Assembly (NCBI GenBank): GCA_000435635.1 | Contig: FR882144.1 | Location: forward strand, 1 to 25,971 | Length of the DNA stretch: 25,971 bases | Origin: Prevotella sp. CAG:1320 | GTDB taxonomy: Bacteria > Bacteroidota > Bacteroidia > Bacteroidales > Bacteroidaceae | Direction of reading: 5' to 3' | Shown here: positions 23,533-25,971 of the stretch, in pieces | Layout: every line of letters begins with the position of its first letter | Position numbering within the stretch: position 1 is the first letter of the stretch | Translations under genes and position numbers: made by a program | Notes under the pieces: model-generated | Databases searched by the model: none | What the model was told of the DNA's origin: nothing | What the model saw: only the letters and a program-made list of their open reading frames with translations

Positions 23533-25971
23533 ATGATTCGTGTTTTATTAACTATTCTCCTCTCGCTGACCGCGATGTGTGTTATGGCTTCCGATGGTGT
23601 CGTGAAGGGTAAGATATTCGACAAGACTACCAATGAAGCCTTGGGTTTTGTTAACGTGCGTGTCACTAGACGCAACAGTACGGAACTGGTAAAAGGCGAT
23701 GTTACCGATATTGATGGTAATTTTTCCATCACGGGATTGCCCGTTGGTGACTATACGCTTTCTGTTACTTATATGGGTTACAAGGATGTCAAGCGTGATT
23801 TTGCCATCTCGCCTCAACACCAAGCAGTGTCATACGCCAGTCTTTATTTGGCGGAAGATTCCAAGACATTGAAAGAGGTAACGGTGACTGGTCAACGCTC
23901 CAGCATGAAGCTGGAGGTAGACCGCAAGTCATTTGATGTCAGTTCCATGATATCCAATGTAGGCGAGTCAGCTTCTGACGCTTTGGAAAATATTCCTTCC
24001 GTGGAAGTGGACAATGATGGAAATGTATCCCTGCGGGGAGACACTAGCGTGGAGGTGTGGATTAATGGCAAGTCCAGTGGACTCACCAGCGATAACAGAG
24101 CGCAGATATTGGAGCAATTGCCCGCAGAAAGCATCGAGCGTATAGAGGTGATAGACAATCCTTCGGCAAAGTTTTCCGCTGAGGGTAGCGTGGGCATCAT
24201 CAATATTGTTCTCAAGAAAGACCGGAAGGCTGGTTATTATGGCTCGTTGCAGGCTGGCGGTAATACCCGTGGAGGAGCGAACAGTAGTTTCAATATCAAT
24301 TATAACAGTAGTTTGATAGATGCTTATTTTAACATAGGCTACCGCCATCGTTCTACAGGCGGACGCTCCGAGAGCCAGCAAGACTATCTCAACACCAATG
24401 AATATCAACGTTATGCCGCTGACAACGACCGCATGGGCAATAATGTCTTTACCCGCGCGGGTCTTACTTGGCATGCCACAGAAAAGGATGACTTTAGCCT
24501 GAGCGGAATGATGATGATGGGCCGTAATAAGTCTTGGTCGCTTACCCCTTACGACTATGGTTCCTATATCACGGGACCACTTTACCTGATGACTCGTGAC
24601 AATCGTTCTCGTGGAAATTCTCGCATGTTCTATGGAGAATTTAACTATCGTCATAATTTCACCGACAATCATTTCATTGATTTCACGGTGGATTTCAATC
24701 GCTGGAAGTCAGACAACGATAATTACTATCGTGATTCCACTACCTATTATAATGATGCTCCCACGGAGTATGACTACCAATATCGTCCTTCCCACATGAA
24801 TAACCGCCGTTGGGAGGTAAAGCTGGATTATGAGAATCAGCTGACGGACAACATACGCTTGCAGGCTGGATACCAAGGGGAGTTCTCCCACGAGAATACG
24901 CCACAGGAATCTTGGATAGATGAATACTCATTTGAGGGAGACAATCCAGTGGAGGACAAGGAGTATTTCAATCGCTTCATCTATGACTTGGATATACACT
25001 CTCTTTATGCTACGGCTTCTTTCCAGATAGGTAAGTTAGGCATTATGCCTGGATTACGAGGTGAATACTGGCGTGTGAATACTGAAAGCTACAGCTGGGA
25101 ACAGGAGCATGACCCCAGTTTGAGGGACGCACCTTTCAAGAAAGACTATTTCCAGCTCTTCCCGAGTTTGTTCCTTAATTATCAGTTGCCCAATGACCAG
25201 CAGATACAGGTGAACTACACCCGTCGTTTGCGCCGTCCTTGGGGAGGGCAGCTCAACTCTTTCCGCAATACCAGTGATGCCAGTATGATTTCTTATGGTA
25301 ATCCAGAGTTGACGCCGGAGTTCAGCAACGCTTTCTCGCTTAATTACCTGAAGACCTGGACGGAGCATTCTCTCTTGGTGAGCGCGTACTATCGCCCCAC
25401 CAGTGACGTGATGCAGCGCATCAACTACCAGAGTAGCGCGGACGGGAAGATGTATTCCACCACGTTCAATGTAGGTAACAGTTTGAGCACAGGCGTGGAG
25501 GCGACGCTCAAGAACAGGCTCTTCCGCATATTGGATCTTACCTCCAACGTGAACGCCTATTACTATAAGCTTGACGATTTTTCCTTCGATATCGATGGGC
25601 AAACCATTATGGGCGAACCCAGCGATAATTTTACTTGGAACGCCCGAGTGATGGCCAGCGTGATATTGCCATGGGATATCACCGTGCAGACCAGTGGACG
25701 CTATCGTAGCCGCCGCACTACGGCACAGGGATACCGAAAAGGCAATTTCTCTATGGATTTAGGTTTGCGCAAGAGTTTTCTTGACCGTACGTTAATGCTC
25801 TCTATCAACTGCCGCGACCTGCTTAATAGCCGCAAGTTTGAGAATTTCTCTAGTAGCGAGACCTTCACGCGCCATCAGATGCATACGCATGGCGGAAGGC
25901 GAGTGAATATTACGCTTACGTGGAACTTTGGTAATATGACAGGCAAGAAAGCCCAAGAAGAGCGTCCTGGT
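23533..25971 (+). CDS. TonB-dependent-receptor-like outer-membrane beta-barrel protein (cut by window end)
   Basis: Open from the ATG at 23533 to the window edge (813 codons, no stop). Signal peptide at about 1-20 (cleavage near VMA-SD). Residues about 22-105 are a CarboxypepD_reg-like beta domain (VVKGKIFDKTTNEALGFVNV, GLPVGDYTLSVTYMGYK). Residues about 125-205 are a plug domain ending SAEGSVGIINIVLKK. The rest is an aromatic-rich beta barrel of the OMP_b-brl_3 type, with a late VNITLTWNFGNM strand, so only a few residues are probably missing. No SusD partner is adjacent, which argues against a SusCD glycan-uptake pair. The ligand is unknown. No convincing promoter is seen just upstream. Confidence 0.92.
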   Translation, partial: MIRVLLTILLSLTAMCVMASDGVVKGKIFDKTTNEALGFVNVRVTRRNSTELVKGDVTDIDGNFSITGLPVGDYTLSVTYMGYKDVKRDFAISPQHQAVSYASLYLAEDSKTLKEVTVTGQRSSMKLEVDRKSFDVSSMISNVGESASDALENIPSVEVDNDGNVSLRGDTSVEVWINGKSSGLTSDNRAQILEQLPAESIERIEVIDNPSAKFSAEGSVGIINIVLKKDRKAGYYGSLQAGGNTRGGANSSFNINYNSSLIDAYFNIGYRHRSTGGRSESQQDYLNTNEYQRYAADNDRMGNNVFTRAGLTWHATEKDDFSLSGMMMMGRNKSWSLTPYDYGSYITGPLYLMTRDNRSRGNSRMFYGEFNYRHNFTDNHFIDFTVDFNRWKSDNDNYYRDSTTYYNDAPTEYDYQYRPSHMNNRRWEVKLDYENQLTDNIRLQAGYQGEFSHENTPQESWIDEYSFEGDNPVEDKEYFNRFIYDLDIHSLYATASFQIGKLGIMPGLRGEYWRVNTESYSWEQEHDPSLRDAPFKKDYFQLFPSLFLNYQLPNDQQIQVNYTRRLRRPWGGQLNSFRNTSDASMISYGNPELTPEFSNAFSLNYLKTWTEHSLLVSAYYRPTSDVMQRINYQSSADGKMYSTTFNVGNSLSTGVEATLKNRLFRILDLTSNVNAYYYKLDDFSFDIDGQTIMGEPSDNFTWNARVMASVILPWDITVQTSGRYRSRRTTAQGYRKGNFSMDLGLRKSFLDRTLMLSINCRDLLNSRKFENFSSSETFTRHQMHTHGGRRVNITLTWNFGNMTGKKAQEERPG

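Noticed and set aside
25000..25971. Outer-membrane receptor as a SusC of a polysaccharide-utilisation locus
   Set aside because: No SusD, glycosidase or sensor is adjacent in the visible window, and the barrel resembles the OMP_b-brl type, not SusC/RagA. The region beyond the window is not visible.

Overview
The window looks like chromosomal DNA of a gut-type Bacteroidales bacterium (Bacteroides/Prevotella/Muribaculaceae range; I cannot place it lower). Evidence: several promoters of the Bacteroidetes form TTTG-N19-TAnnTTTG, few Shine-Dalgarno sites, a fused SecDF, a Bacteroidetes-type GH3 protein, a DUF3108 protein, and an OMP_b-brl/CarboxypepD_reg outer-membrane receptor. No phage, integrase, transposase or CRISPR is visible. 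Most of the window is core or conserved accessory genome.

Layout. (1) 1-5814, plus strand: the end of an unknown gene, then a tightly packed set of GH3-family acyl-adenylating protein, Ig-like lipoprotein and DUF3108 protein, followed by L-serine dehydratase. (2) 5815-6148: convergent gap with two arrays of short near-palindromes, both at an exact 22-bp period. (3) 6149-11258, minus strand: a MacAB-like efflux operon (ATPase, two FtsX-type permeases, membrane-fusion protein) ending in a small secreted protein of unknown role. (4) 11343-12277, minus strand: NAD kinase broken by a clean 41-bp insertion inside its TPTGSTAY motif. (5) 12395-15772, plus strand: DJ-1/PfpI protein, ispD and recG under one good promoter. 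(6) 15966-16919: secreted M23/LysM peptidase. (7) 16920-17566: second convergent gap with a third 22-bp-period array, direct repeats, a GAGACG hairpin and two terminators. (8) HU (minus), then rhomboid protease, membrane-anchored EEP-family protein and secDF (plus). (9) tRNA-Arg(CCU) on the minus strand with its own promoter and terminator, then an outer-membrane receptor cut by the window end.

Main points of interest. First, three arrays (5823-5911, 5922-6020, 17333-17443) share one architecture: 11-bp odd palindromes (5-bp arm, one central base, 5-bp arm) separated by 11-bp spacers, with a single orientation switch from centre C to centre G. Two arrays share the CAGTA-G-TACTG core and one uses an unrelated AATAA-G-TTATT core, so the geometry is kept while the sequence changes. 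Both loci lie between the 3' ends of convergent genes. Second, nadK, normally essential, carries a 41-bp insertion whose exact removal restores a full-length 297-residue enzyme. This is either an assembly or sequencing artefact or something worth studying.
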